This document shows, piece by piece, positions 50,154-58,095 of a DNA stretch of 64,000 nt. Below the pieces are notes generated by a model, which was given only the letters and a program-made list of their open reading frames with translations, did not search any database and was not told the DNA's origin. Where the stretch lies: assembly GCF_020447265.1 (NCBI RefSeq), contig NZ_JAJADR010000011.1:1-64000 (forward strand). The letters are read 5' to 3'. Origin of the DNA: Hymenobacter lucidus (GTDB taxonomy: Bacteria; Bacteroidota; Bacteroidia; Cytophagales; Hymenobacteraceae). The stretch's first letter is position 1. Every line of letters begins with the position of its first letter. Both the position numbers and the translations under genes were made by a program.

Positions 50154-50205
50154 GGCATTGCAAAGAAAAAGCCCCCGGTAACGAGGGCTTTTTCTTTGCA
50201 ATGCC
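50154..50205. terminator. Perfect 21-bp stem terminator
   Basis: GGCATTGCAAAGAAAAAGCC plus C at 50154-50174 is the exact complement of 50185-50205, with a 10-nt loop. The T-rich right arm gives a plus-strand terminator for the small basic protein gene; the arms are longer than usual. Confidence 0.88.
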
Positions 50206-50359
50206 GCCTAATAGTTATCTGGACTTCCGCGTAAATCAGCGCTGGGGCGGGAAATAGAACGTCGCACTATAGAATAGGTCACGGGAGGAATACGCTGCTT
50301 TTGCCGTTGCTTTTTACCATAACCATTATTTTGGCTGCGTATAGGTTGAGTGCGGTTCG

Positions 50360-50929
50360 ATGAATATATCAGTCGCAACTAATCCGGTTCGCACTTTTGC
50401 CGTATCAGCAGCAGGGTTTCTTCTCATTACTTCTCTACTACTCTCAATGAATTTTTCTTCTTCTCAGCCCGAAGACCTCTTGTTTGATGCCGCCCGCCGC
50501 GGCGACGTAGCGTATCTGCAAGAGTTGCTGGCTGGCCCGTTGGATGTGAACGTGCAGAATGGCAAAGGCTTCACAGCGCTGATTATTGCCGCCTACGACG
50601 GGCAGCAGGCAGCCACCGAAGTGCTGCTGGCTGCCGGTGCCGACCCCAACGTGCAGGATGTAAGCGGCAACACGGCCCTGATGGGCGTTTGCTTCAAAGG
50701 TTACCCCGAAATTGCCAGTCTGCTGATTGAGCATGGCGCTGACTTAAACCTGCAGAACGGTAACGGCGGTACTGCCCTGATGTTTGCTACGCTGTTTGGC
50801 CGCAATAAGCTGGTGAAGATTGTGCTCGACGCAGGTGCCGATACCAGCATCCGTGACGTGCGAGGCCTGACGGCGCTGGATCTGGCTGTGCAGCAAGGCA
50901 ATGAGGAAGCGCTTCAGCTGCTGCAGTAG
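50360..50929 (+). CDS. Ankyrin-repeat protein with N-terminal export signal
   Basis: Protein of 189 residues. The N-terminus NPVRTFAVSAAGFLLITSLLLSMNF is hydrophobic and looks like a signal peptide or anchor, placing the repeats in the periplasm. From ~40 on, about four ankyrin units follow: LLFDAARRGDVAYLQELLAG, NGKGFTALIIAAYDGQQAATEVLLAAGADPNVQD, SGNTALMGVCFKGYPEIASLLIEHGADLNLQN and GGTALMFATLFGRNKLVKIVLDAGADTS. They probably bind a protein partner, not identified here. If translation began at the ATG at 50447 the protein would be cytosolic. Confidence 0.85.
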   Translation: MNISVATNPVRTFAVSAAGFLLITSLLLSMNFSSSQPEDLLFDAARRGDVAYLQELLAGPLDVNVQNGKGFTALIIAAYDGQQAATEVLLAAGADPNVQDVSGNTALMGVCFKGYPEIASLLIEHGADLNLQNGNGGTALMFATLFGRNKLVKIVLDAGADTSIRDVRGLTALDLAVQQGNEEALQLLQ

Positions 50930-50980
50930 TAAGCTCTGGTTTTGCTGCGGGAAGGATAGCCTCGCCGGTTACTGGTAGAC

Positions 50981-51041
50981 GCGGCGTAAGGGCATAAAAA
51001 ATCCCGGTCACTGACCGGGATTTTTTATGCCCTTACGCCGC
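50981..51041. repeat. Perfect 30-bp palindrome over the end of the VbhA-like gene
   Basis: The 30 bases at 50981-51010 are the exact complement of 51012-51041, with a 1-nt centre. The right arm contains the last three codons and stop of the minus-strand antitoxin-like gene, and the left arm mirrors them. The A- and T-rich middle (ATAAAAAATCCC / GGGATTTTTTAT) makes it a workable bidirectional terminator between the ankyrin gene (plus) and the antitoxin-like gene (minus). Confidence 0.9.
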
Positions 51042-51308
51042 GTTGCTTAGTCGCTCGCGGGTGAGAATTGCCTGGATGGCGGGCGAGGCTTTCACATCCG
51101 GTGGGTAGGGAAGCTGGGCCAGCTGTTGAATGGTCAGTTCGCCGTCGATGTAGCGCTGCAGCTCGTGCAGTAGCTCGGGCCGGGGGCCGGTGCCACCCAT
51201 TGAGGCCACGGCAATACCCCATTCGGCGTGGCGCTGGCGCTTGAGGCGAGCAGCCACTTCCTCTTCGGGTAAGGCCGAGGAAATAGGCTTGAAATACGTA
51301 GAGTCCAT
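51033..51308 (-). CDS. VbhA-like antitoxin domain protein
   Basis: Small cytosolic protein of 91 residues from the ATG at 51308. It reads PEEEVAARLKRQRHAEWGIAVASMGGTGPRPELLHELQRYIDGELTIQQL, which fits the VbhA antitoxin pattern: a basic helix, a loop with the S/A..G.. motif, then the 'e....yi.Gel....l' helix. VbhA-type proteins inhibit Fic AMP-transferase toxins by blocking their ATP site. No Fic gene (HPFxxGNGR) is found next to it or elsewhere in this window, so it stands alone. Longer frame to 51365 is dropped. Family call moderate. Confidence 0.6.
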   Translation of the reverse strand: MDSTYFKPISSALPEEEVAARLKRQRHAEWGIAVASMGGTGPRPELLHELQRYIDGELTIQQLAQLPYPPDVKASPAIQAILTRERLSNAA

Positions 51309-51627
51309 CAGCTTACGCGGTTGGTGTTGAGCGTGTATACGGCGCTGGCGAAGTTGAGGTATCAAAAAGGGGTATTTCTAGACTCAGGTTTGGCATAACT
51401 AGCTACCCAGCTCGGCGGTAAACAAGGCCGGGTCGCCGGCTGTAAGGGCAGGGAGCAGCTGACAAAGGACCCGCGAAAAGAAAACGGCCGCTCCGGTAGC
51501 TCGTTTCATTATTCTCATATATTTGTGTTATACCTGTTTCGAACAGGGTTGCCCCCAGCAATTACTACCCACTGCCGGTCCGAAGCCGCTATCTTTTCGG
51601 TAGCCGCTGCCTGTTATCCACTTCTCT
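51309..51627. other. Intergenic region upstream of the response regulator
   Basis: No supported gene. A TATATTTG sequence at 51518-51525 fits the -7 consensus TAnnTTTG and lies about 100 bp before the response-regulator start, but no TTG is found 19 bp upstream of it. Confidence 0.4.
51518..51525 (+). promoter_or_regulatory. Candidate -7 element for the response regulator
   Basis: TATATTTG matches TAnnTTTG; the -33 TTG is missing at the standard spacing, so this is a partial match. Confidence 0.3.
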
Positions 51628-52056
51628 ATGCTGCATTCCGCTGTTGAGCCCGCGCTTCTGACTTGTGCTATTCTGGACGATGACGAAATTAACCGGCTGA
51701 CGCTGGAGCACTACGTCGCCCTGAGCGGCTCGCTGCAACTGGAAGCCTCCCTGTCGGGCAGCGTGGAGGGGTTGAGCTTTTTCAGCACCGGCCGCCGCGT
51801 CGACGTGCTGTTTCTGGACGTGGAAATGCCCGATCTGAATGGCCTGGATATGCTGCGCCTGCTGCCCGAGCCACCCCAGGTAGTGCTCACCACGGCCCAC
51901 GAGAACTTTGCCTGGGAAGCTTTCGAGCTGCGGGTAGCCGACTACTTGGTCAAGCCCTTCGACTTCGAGCGGTTCATGCTGGCCGTAAAGCGCGTTTCAG
52001 AGCTGCTCAGCGCCGATTCTACTACTGCCAAACGGTTTCTCACACCGGGCTCGTAG
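51628..52056 (+). CDS. Single-domain response regulator (receiver only)
   Basis: Cytosolic CheY-like receiver of 142 residues. AILDDDEINRLTLEHYV provides the acidic pocket, FLDVEMPDLNGLDML the phosphorylated Asp (~69), VVLTTAHENFAWEAFELRVADYLVKPF the conserved Thr and Lys. The E.RVADYLVKPF ending is typical of receivers usually coupled to LytTR output domains, but the output domain is absent here. It is convergent with, and just beside, the five-PAS hybrid kinase gene, which may phosphorylate it. Confidence 0.9.
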   Translation: MLHSAVEPALLTCAILDDDEINRLTLEHYVALSGSLQLEASLSGSVEGLSFFSTGRRVDVLFLDVEMPDLNGLDMLRLLPEPPQVVLTTAHENFAWEAFELRVADYLVKPFDFERFMLAVKRVSELLSADSTTAKRFLTPGS

Positions 52057-52104
52057 CTGATTTCAACGCTGGGCTAGTGCTGCTGGCCGGTTTTTTTCTT
52101 ACTG

Positions 52105-52152
52105 AACAAGCCCCCGAAGCCTGCTCTCACGCAGTCGATTCGGGGGCTTGTT
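52105..52152. terminator. Bidirectional terminator
   Basis: AACAAGCCCCCGAA and TTCGGGGGCTTGTT form a perfect 14-bp stem between the convergent response-regulator and kinase genes. The TTTTTTT at 52091-52097 lies before it on the plus strand. Confidence 0.85.
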
Positions 52153-52172
52153 GGCAGAGAGTAGCCGCGCTA

Positions 52173-55100
52173 TTAACTGGCTGGGGCAGCTGCCGGAGCA
52201 TTGGAAACGTGGTGCTGCAGCTGCCAGAGCAATTGGGGCAGCTGTAGCAGCAGTTGCTCAATGGCCTCGGTACGAGCAGCAGTATTAGCCGCCGGGTCTT
52301 CCAGCGTAGCCACGAAGGGTAGCAGTTCTTGGGCCATAAGCAGCTTCAGCGAGGGTTTGATGCGGTGGGCCAGCGCGGCGGCCCGGGGCCAGTCGGCGGT
52401 GGTGGCAGCATCCTGCAGCTGCAGCACCATCGGGGGCGTATGGGTTAGAAACGAGTCGAGGATGCGCCGCACGAATACGTCGTTGCCCCGGGCGGTGCGC
52501 TGCAGGTCGCCGAGGGCAAACAGGGGCTGGCCGGGACGCGGGTCGGCGCGGTGCAGGGCCAGAATTTTGCGCACCAGCTCACTGGCCTCGAAGGGTTTGG
52601 CCAGGCAGTCGTTCATACCGGCGGCCAGGTACTTTTCGTTATCAGCCAGGAAGGCGTTGGCCGTCAGGGCAATAATGGGCGTTTGGGCCCGGGCCACGTC
52701 GGGGTACTGCCGGATGCGGGCCGTGGCTTCCAGGCCGTTCATCCCCGGCATCTGAATGTCCATCAGAATCACGTCGAAAACCTGCTGCTCAAACAGGGCC
52801 AGGGCCGCCGCCCCATCGGTAGCCGTTTCTACCACCACCTCGTAGCTGGCCAGCACCAGCTCAGCCAGCTGCCGGTTCACGTCGTGGTCTTCCACCAGCA
52901 GCACGCGCAGCCCCCGAATGGCTTGGGTAGCTTCGGCCAGGTCCTGCTCGTTTTCGCCCGGATTGGCGGCCAGCACTTCCTCCGCCGAGGCTTTAGCGAA
53001 TGTGAGCGTAAAGCCAAAGCTGGTGCCGGCACCTGGTTCGCTGCACATCAGCAAGTGGCCGCCCAGCTGCTCAACCAGACTGCTGCTAATGGACAGACCC
53101 AGGCCCGAGCCCCCAAACCGGCGGCTGGTATCGGCGTAGGCCTGGGTAAAGGTGGAGAAAATAGCTTCCTGCTTGTCGTGGGCCACGCCCAGGCCCGTGT
53201 CGGTGACCAGAAAGCCGATGCTGAGCGTCGTATCGGTTTCGGCCAGCAGCCGGGCGCTGAGCGTGATGGTGCCGCGCTCCGTAAACTTGAGGCTGTTGCT
53301 GAGCAGGTTGAGTAGCACCTGGCTCAGGCGCTGCGGGTCGCTGAGCACGGCCGGGTGGGGCAGGGCCACGGGCTCGGTCCGAAAGCTCAACCCTTTGGCC
53401 GCGGCCTGAAAGCTGATGGTCTGGCCCACGGCCTGCAGCGTCTGGTTCAGATCGAACGGAATCTGTTCCAGCTCCAGCTTGCCCGAGGTGATTTTGGCCA
53501 CGTCCAGAATATCATTCAGCAAACCCAGCAGGTGGTTGCCCGAGTTGCGGATAATGGCCACGTACTCCTGTTGCTGGGCGCTGAGCGGGGTGCGGGTGAG
53601 CAAGCCGGCCATGCCCAGCACACCGTTCATGGGCGTGCGAATCTCGTGGCTCATATTGGCCAGAAAGTTTTCCCGGGCCGTGGCCGCCGCTTCCGCTTCG
53701 CGTTTGGCCCGCTTCAGCTCCGTCACGTCGGTGCCCACCGTCAGCACTTCCCGCAGGCCGTGGGGGCGCAGCAAGGGGCGCTTCACTACCTGCAGCTGCA
53801 CTACCTGGCCGCTGGCCAGCGTGAAGGGCATTTCGCCGGAAACCTCCTCGCCCGTGGCCATTACCACCGCATTCCATTCCGTGAGCTGGCGCAGCTCGGC
53901 CCCTTCGGGCGTGTCGGCGTCCGGGCTGCTCTGCAGATGGTTGCTACGGGACATCAGTTCCTTGAAGGCGGCATTGGTGAAGATGGGCGTGCCGGTTTCG
54001 TCGGTGACGTAGAGCAGGTTGGGCGAGGTATTGACGATTTGGTGGATGAATTCCTGCTGCTCGTTTACCTGCTGCTCGGCTTGGTGCCGCTCGGTAATGT
54101 CGAGGCCGTAGGCCACCATCAGGCGCACCGTGCCATCCGGGTTGAGAATCGGCTTCACAATACGCAGCATGCGGCGCGCTCCGTCCGGCGTCTCAATGGT
54201 TTCTTCGATGGTAACGCTGCGGCGCTGCTGCAACACTTCGTCAAACATCCGCTTGCGCTGCACGGCCATGTCGATGGGCCGCTGGCGGTAGGCGCAGTAC
54301 TCGAAGTGGTCTTTACCAATAATCCAGGCCCGCACCTCGGGGTTGCGGATGCCCATTGGGTTGACGAACAGATACCGGTGCTGGAGGTCGAAAACGCCGA
54401 TATCGGTGGGCAGCTCGTTGAGAATCGTCTCGTAGAACTCGCGCTGCTCGGCCAGCTGCTGCTCGGCCCGGTAGCGCTCCGTCACGTCGAGGCCGTAGGC
54501 CACCACGAGGCGCAACTGGCCATCGGCGGCAAATACGGGGTGGAAGCGGCGCAATACGTGCTGCGTGCCCGTATGGTCCTCCACCGTTTCCTGCCACTGC
54601 ACGTCGCGCTGCCCGGCCACGGCCTGCTCAAACATCTGCTGGCGCTGCTCGGCCAGGGCCCGGGGCCGCCGGCGGAAGGCCGTTACCTCGAAATTGTCTT
54701 TGCCCAGCATCCACTGGCGCGTGGCCTCGTCGGGGCAAACGTTGGGGTTGGTAAACAGGTAGCGGTGCTGGTCGTCGAATACCGACACACCTACGGGCAG
54801 CTCTTTGAGAATGACTTCGTAGAATTCGCGCTGCTCGGCCAACTGCTGCTCGGCGTGGCGACGGGCTGTAATATCGACCAGGTACAGCGTGGCATACTGC
54901 TCCTGGGGCACGGGCGTCACCTGCAACAGGAAATACTGCTGGCCCACGGCTATTTCCTGCTGCTGGGCGTCGGTTGTGGCCAGGGCAGCCGTTACCAGCG
55001 TCAGAAGCTGAGTGCGCAGGGCGGCATCGGTGCCCAACACCTGCACCAGCCCGGCGGCGCCCGGGTTGGCATACACCAGCTCGCCGGCGGCGGTGAGGCG

Positions 55101-55652
55101 CAGCACGGGGTTGGGATTTTGCTCGGCAATCAGCGACACGGTGCGCAGCTGGGCTTCGCGCTGGTAGCGCTCGGTCACGTCGCGGTAGCACACCAGACGG
55201 CCGGCCATTACGTTGTCGAGCACCAGGTAGTCGCGCTCCAGCACCCGGCCGTCGGCTAGCAGCAGCTCCTCATTCAGCACCGAGTGGCCCGCCTGTCGAA
55301 TGGCGCTAGCCCGCGCCAGGTAGGCGTTCGGATCCTGAAAATTGTGGCGGATGCGCGCGGCTACGGCCATTCCCGTGGTCGGAGCCGCGTCGGCCGAAAT
55401 ATCTTCGATGCCAAACAGCTCACAGTAGCGCTGGTTGACGAGTTCCACCATGCCGTTGTCATCGACGAGCATAAAGCCGATGCGCAGGTTCTGGACCAGC
55501 GAGGCCAGGCGGGTGTGGTAGCGCCGCGTGGTAGCCTGGCTGTCGGCGAGCTGCTGCTCCAGCTCGGCAATGCGCGCTTCGGCCTGCTGGCGGCGGGTTC
55601 GTTCTTGCTGAAGCTCAGCAGCAAGAGGGTCGGGAAGGGCGGGGGCGGGCAT
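52173..55652 (-). CDS. Five-PAS hybrid histidine kinase with receiver and Hpt domains
   Basis: Sensor protein of 1159 residues without membrane segments. After a coiled coil (~10-45), five PAS domains span ~48-645; three share a repeated 'AEQQLAEQREFYE.IL.ELP' linker. A HisKA domain has the phosphorylated His669 in MSHEIRTPMNG; the ATP-binding domain has SNSLKFTERG, TDTGLGV and GGSGLGLSIS. A receiver follows with Asp965 in ILMDIQMPGMNG and lysine in LAKPFE, then an Hpt domain with His1096 in AHRIKPSLKLL. Phosphate can thus pass His-Asp-His and on to a separate regulator, probably the neighbouring receiver protein. The start at 55652 (MPAPALPDP) omits 18 residues. The stimulus is unknown. Confidence 0.93.
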   Translation of the reverse strand: MPAPALPDPLAAELQQERTRRQQAEARIAELEQQLADSQATTRRYHTRLASLVQNLRIGFMLVDDNGMVELVNQRYCELFGIEDISADAAPTTGMAVAARIRHNFQDPNAYLARASAIRQAGHSVLNEELLLADGRVLERDYLVLDNVMAGRLVCYRDVTERYQREAQLRTVSLIAEQNPNPVLRLTAAGELVYANPGAAGLVQVLGTDAALRTQLLTLVTAALATTDAQQQEIAVGQQYFLLQVTPVPQEQYATLYLVDITARRHAEQQLAEQREFYEVILKELPVGVSVFDDQHRYLFTNPNVCPDEATRQWMLGKDNFEVTAFRRRPRALAEQRQQMFEQAVAGQRDVQWQETVEDHTGTQHVLRRFHPVFAADGQLRLVVAYGLDVTERYRAEQQLAEQREFYETILNELPTDIGVFDLQHRYLFVNPMGIRNPEVRAWIIGKDHFEYCAYRQRPIDMAVQRKRMFDEVLQQRRSVTIEETIETPDGARRMLRIVKPILNPDGTVRLMVAYGLDITERHQAEQQVNEQQEFIHQIVNTSPNLLYVTDETGTPIFTNAAFKELMSRSNHLQSSPDADTPEGAELRQLTEWNAVVMATGEEVSGEMPFTLASGQVVQLQVVKRPLLRPHGLREVLTVGTDVTELKRAKREAEAAATARENFLANMSHEIRTPMNGVLGMAGLLTRTPLSAQQQEYVAIIRNSGNHLLGLLNDILDVAKITSGKLELEQIPFDLNQTLQAVGQTISFQAAAKGLSFRTEPVALPHPAVLSDPQRLSQVLLNLLSNSLKFTERGTITLSARLLAETDTTLSIGFLVTDTGLGVAHDKQEAIFSTFTQAYADTSRRFGGSGLGLSISSSLVEQLGGHLLMCSEPGAGTSFGFTLTFAKASAEEVLAANPGENEQDLAEATQAIRGLRVLLVEDHDVNRQLAELVLASYEVVVETATDGAAALALFEQQVFDVILMDIQMPGMNGLEATARIRQYPDVARAQTPIIALTANAFLADNEKYLAAGMNDCLAKPFEASELVRKILALHRADPRPGQPLFALGDLQRTARGNDVFVRRILDSFLTHTPPMVLQLQDAATTADWPRAAALAHRIKPSLKLLMAQELLPFVATLEDPAANTAARTEAIEQLLLQLPQLLWQLQHHVSNAPAAAPAS

Positions 55653-55834
55653 GGGCGGCGAATTCAATAAGCAACGAATATACACGCCGGCGGCTACTAC
55701 CACCAAGGCCGAGCTGACGAAAAGGGTGTCAGCCGTTGGAAAGGCAGAATCAGACCGGGTTGGGGCAGTGGCTGGCTACAGGACAATAATTTCGCCCCTG
55801 AATCAGTTCTTGTTCTACACCAACGGTTTAGAAG

Positions 55835-56059
55835 ATGACTAAAGTGCTGTTTCTGTTTGGCGTCCTGTTTTTGTTCCTGGCTGGCGAATGCGCCGCCGGC
55901 CGGCCCACTGCCTACGCGCGGGCCAAAGCCAAAGGTCGGGTGTACGTGCACCGGCCCAACTACAAGCTCTACCGCGGGGCCAAGCGCCACCGCCAATCGG
56001 GCTGGTTTAAACTCCCCGCCCTGCCGCGCAAAGCTGGCCACTCACGAAGCCGATTTTAG
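55835..56059 (+). CDS. Small secreted basic protein
   Basis: A 74-residue protein with a signal peptide (MTKVLFLFGVLFLFLAGECAAG), followed by a short strongly basic chain (RAKAKGRVYVHRPNYKLYRGAKRHRQSGWFKLPALPRKAGHSRSRF) rich in Arg, Lys, Tyr and Trp. No family is known. Its TAG stop overlaps the TAA stop of the convergent nucleotidyltransferase gene by 2 bp. Cationic export could suit an antimicrobial or cell-wall role, but that is a guess. Confidence 0.55.
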   Translation: MTKVLFLFGVLFLFLAGECAAGRPTAYARAKAKGRVYVHRPNYKLYRGAKRHRQSGWFKLPALPRKAGHSRSRF

Positions 56060-57141
56060 GAGCGTGGCGGCAGGGCATAAAACTGCCGCCGAACCGTGCG
56101 TAGCAGCTCTTCGGCCACATCACGGTCGGGGGCGTCGGGTAGGGCCGAGGTGGCAAAGGCAGCGTCGACCTGCGCTACCAGCTCCTCAGCCTGGGCCACG
56201 AGGGCGTCGTACTCAAACTCGCCCCGCCGGATCTGAAGCAGAAAGTCCCGGTCGGGGCGGCGCACGTGCAGCTGGCTGGTGCTGGCAATTTCGAGGGCCG
56301 TACGCAGCAGCCGAAACACGTGCAGCATGTTTTTGGCGTCGTAGTTTTTGCCGTGCTGCACCGTGTTTTCGTAGCGCTCCGTGTTGCGGCGTGCCACCCA
56401 GTCCCAGTACTCCTTGTACACGCGGCAGTAGGTGGAGTAGCCGTTGCGGTTGAACGAGAGGTACGCCACCGGCACCTCGCCCTTGGGCACAGCCGAGAGC
56501 AGCACGTCGTTGGAGGTTTCCGCGTCGCGCAGCAGGCCCCGGTAGCCCAGGGGAGCGGCCGGGTCAGGGTCCACAAACAGGGCGTAGAGGTCGGTGAGGT
56601 GGGGCACGTTGGCCAGGCCGCACTGCCGGGCCGGTAGGTTCTGGCGGCTGAGCCACTTTTCGGCAGGCATGGCGCCGGCACCGACCGTCACGTAACAGAA
56701 ATCGAGCACCGATTTGCGGGCCGGCGGCTCGGGGTTGTTGATTTTCTTGTTCAGCCCCTTGGCCTTGCGAATCTGGGCTACGGCGTACTCGGCAAAAGTT
56801 TGGCGGCAGAGCTTAGAGAGAAAATTCTCGGTGCGGAAGGCGGCAAACAGCGGGTGCTGGTAGATGATGCAGTCGGGCGGCGTACCGAGGATTTCGAGGG
56901 CCGTGGGGTTGTTTTTGAGCAGCAGCTCCACGAAGCGCCGCAGCTCGTAGAATACCTCGTCGTTGGTGGCGTTGGCCACCTGGGGCACGTAGTCGAGGCC
57001 GTAGAAGTCGTGCTCGGGCAGGATGAACACGCCCTTCAGGTCGGTATCGGAGTGGGGCAAATCGGTGCCGTAGGCGCGGCTGCCGCTGATGGCTTCGAAC
57101 AGCAGCAGGCCGTGGCGGCGCAGGTAGTCAATGGTCAGCAC
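56056..57141 (-). CDS. Nucleotidyltransferase-fold protein (COG3541-like), first paralogue
   Basis: Protein of 361 residues with the polymerase-beta-like nucleotidyltransferase signature ISGSRAYGTDLPHSDTDLKGVFI at ~18-40 (GS...D.D). The helical rest contains ELRRFVELLLKNNPTALEILG and an NxxT/K-rich C-terminus. It belongs to the COG3541 group of predicted nucleotidyltransferases; substrate and acceptor are unknown. Start is a GTG at 57141. It lies 30 bp downstream of a second, shorter nucleotidyltransferase gene and is probably co-transcribed with it. Confidence 0.82.
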   Translation of the reverse strand: MLTIDYLRRHGLLLFEAISGSRAYGTDLPHSDTDLKGVFILPEHDFYGLDYVPQVANATNDEVFYELRRFVELLLKNNPTALEILGTPPDCIIYQHPLFAAFRTENFLSKLCRQTFAEYAVAQIRKAKGLNKKINNPEPPARKSVLDFCYVTVGAGAMPAEKWLSRQNLPARQCGLANVPHLTDLYALFVDPDPAAPLGYRGLLRDAETSNDVLLSAVPKGEVPVAYLSFNRNGYSTYCRVYKEYWDWVARRNTERYENTVQHGKNYDAKNMLHVFRLLRTALEIASTSQLHVRRPDRDFLLQIRRGEFEYDALVAQAEELVAQVDAAFATSALPDAPDRDVAEELLRTVRRQFYALPPRS

Positions 57142-57171
57142 GCGGTAGGCAGGGTTGGCAAGTGAGTGGGT

Positions 57172-57942
57172 TCAGGCCGGAAACGAGACGTGCAGCCAAT
57201 GCTGCAGCAGCTGGTTCAGCTCCGTGGTTGGCTCCGGGCCCTGAGGCACGGGCAGCGTGTCGCGGCTGGCCGTAGCCGCGTCGTATTCCTGCTCCAGAAA
57301 CGTAAGTAGCACGGCGGGGCGGTCCACGGTGGTTTTCTCATCGGCCCGGGCTTTGAGGGCCAGCAGCTCAGTGACTTCGGCCTCCAGTTCCAGCGGCAAT
57401 ACGGCCCGCAGCTGGGCAAACTGCATGGGCGGCAGCGCGTGGCGCGTCCGGATCCAGCGGGCGGCTAGGGCTGAGCGCAGGGCGTAGAAGAGCCGCTTCA
57501 GCCGCACCTGTTCAGCGGTGAAATCGGTGGTGAGGCCACGGCGCACCAAGCCCAGGTAGTGGTGCAGGCCGGCGCGCAGGTTGAAGGTGCGGGGCAGAAA
57601 AGGCGCGAGGCCCGCCTGAAAACCAGGGGCTTCGTGGTACACTATCGGCGACTGCAGCCACTCAAACAGGGCCGCGTTGGAGCCGCGTAGCAGCTTCAGG
57701 GTTTTGCGCAGCTCCCAGCCGCCCATGTCCAGCAGGCCTTCCACGGGGAAGTTGAGCGTGTCGGGGCCCTCGTCGAGCGTGAGGTACCAGGCGGCCGGGT
57801 GGCAGTAGATAAAGCGCACGTCGTAGTCGGAAGTGGGCGAGGGGAAGCCCCAGGCGCGGCTGCCCGCCTCGGCCGCGTACAGGATGCGGATGCCGTGGGT
57901 GGCTTCGAGCTGGGTGAGCGTGGTGTGAATACGGGCGTGCAT
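57172..57942 (-). CDS. Nucleotidyltransferase-fold protein, second paralogue
   Basis: Protein of 256 residues with the signature AAEAGSRAWGFPSPTSDYDVRFIY at ~20-44: the GS and the D-x-D (DYD) of the polymerase-beta fold. The helical remainder includes FNLRAGLHHYLGLVRRG and RLKRLFYALRSALAARWI, matching the YcgL-type nucleotidyltransferases. It is related to, but shorter than, the downstream gene product. Start ATG 57942 (MHARIHTTL). Such proteins often stand near RNA-repair genes (RtcB), which are not visible here. Substrate unknown. Confidence 0.82.
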   Translation of the reverse strand: MHARIHTTLTQLEATHGIRILYAAEAGSRAWGFPSPTSDYDVRFIYCHPAAWYLTLDEGPDTLNFPVEGLLDMGGWELRKTLKLLRGSNAALFEWLQSPIVYHEAPGFQAGLAPFLPRTFNLRAGLHHYLGLVRRGLTTDFTAEQVRLKRLFYALRSALAARWIRTRHALPPMQFAQLRAVLPLELEAEVTELLALKARADEKTTVDRPAVLLTFLEQEYDAATASRDTLPVPQGPEPTTELNQLLQHWLHVSFPA

Positions 57943-58095
57943 GAGGGTAAGCAGCGGGTAGAGCAGGGAAAACGAACCGAAAGTAGAGCAAACCAGCGGA
58001 AAGCCGACCGGCCGGTTGATTTTGCCCACCAAACGGCGTGTATATTTAGCCGCCTATATTCGGCGACTTTCTTCGCCGCTTCTTTTTCTCTTCCC

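Noticed and set aside
50360..50929. Ankyrin gene as partner of the catalase
   Set aside because: In some bacteria an ankyrin protein gene lies next to the catalase, but here they are 14 kb apart on the same strand with many genes between.
53355..55259. Long plus-strand frame of 634 codons
   Set aside because: Antisense shadow of the five-PAS hybrid kinase; the translation is low complexity and no motif is seen.
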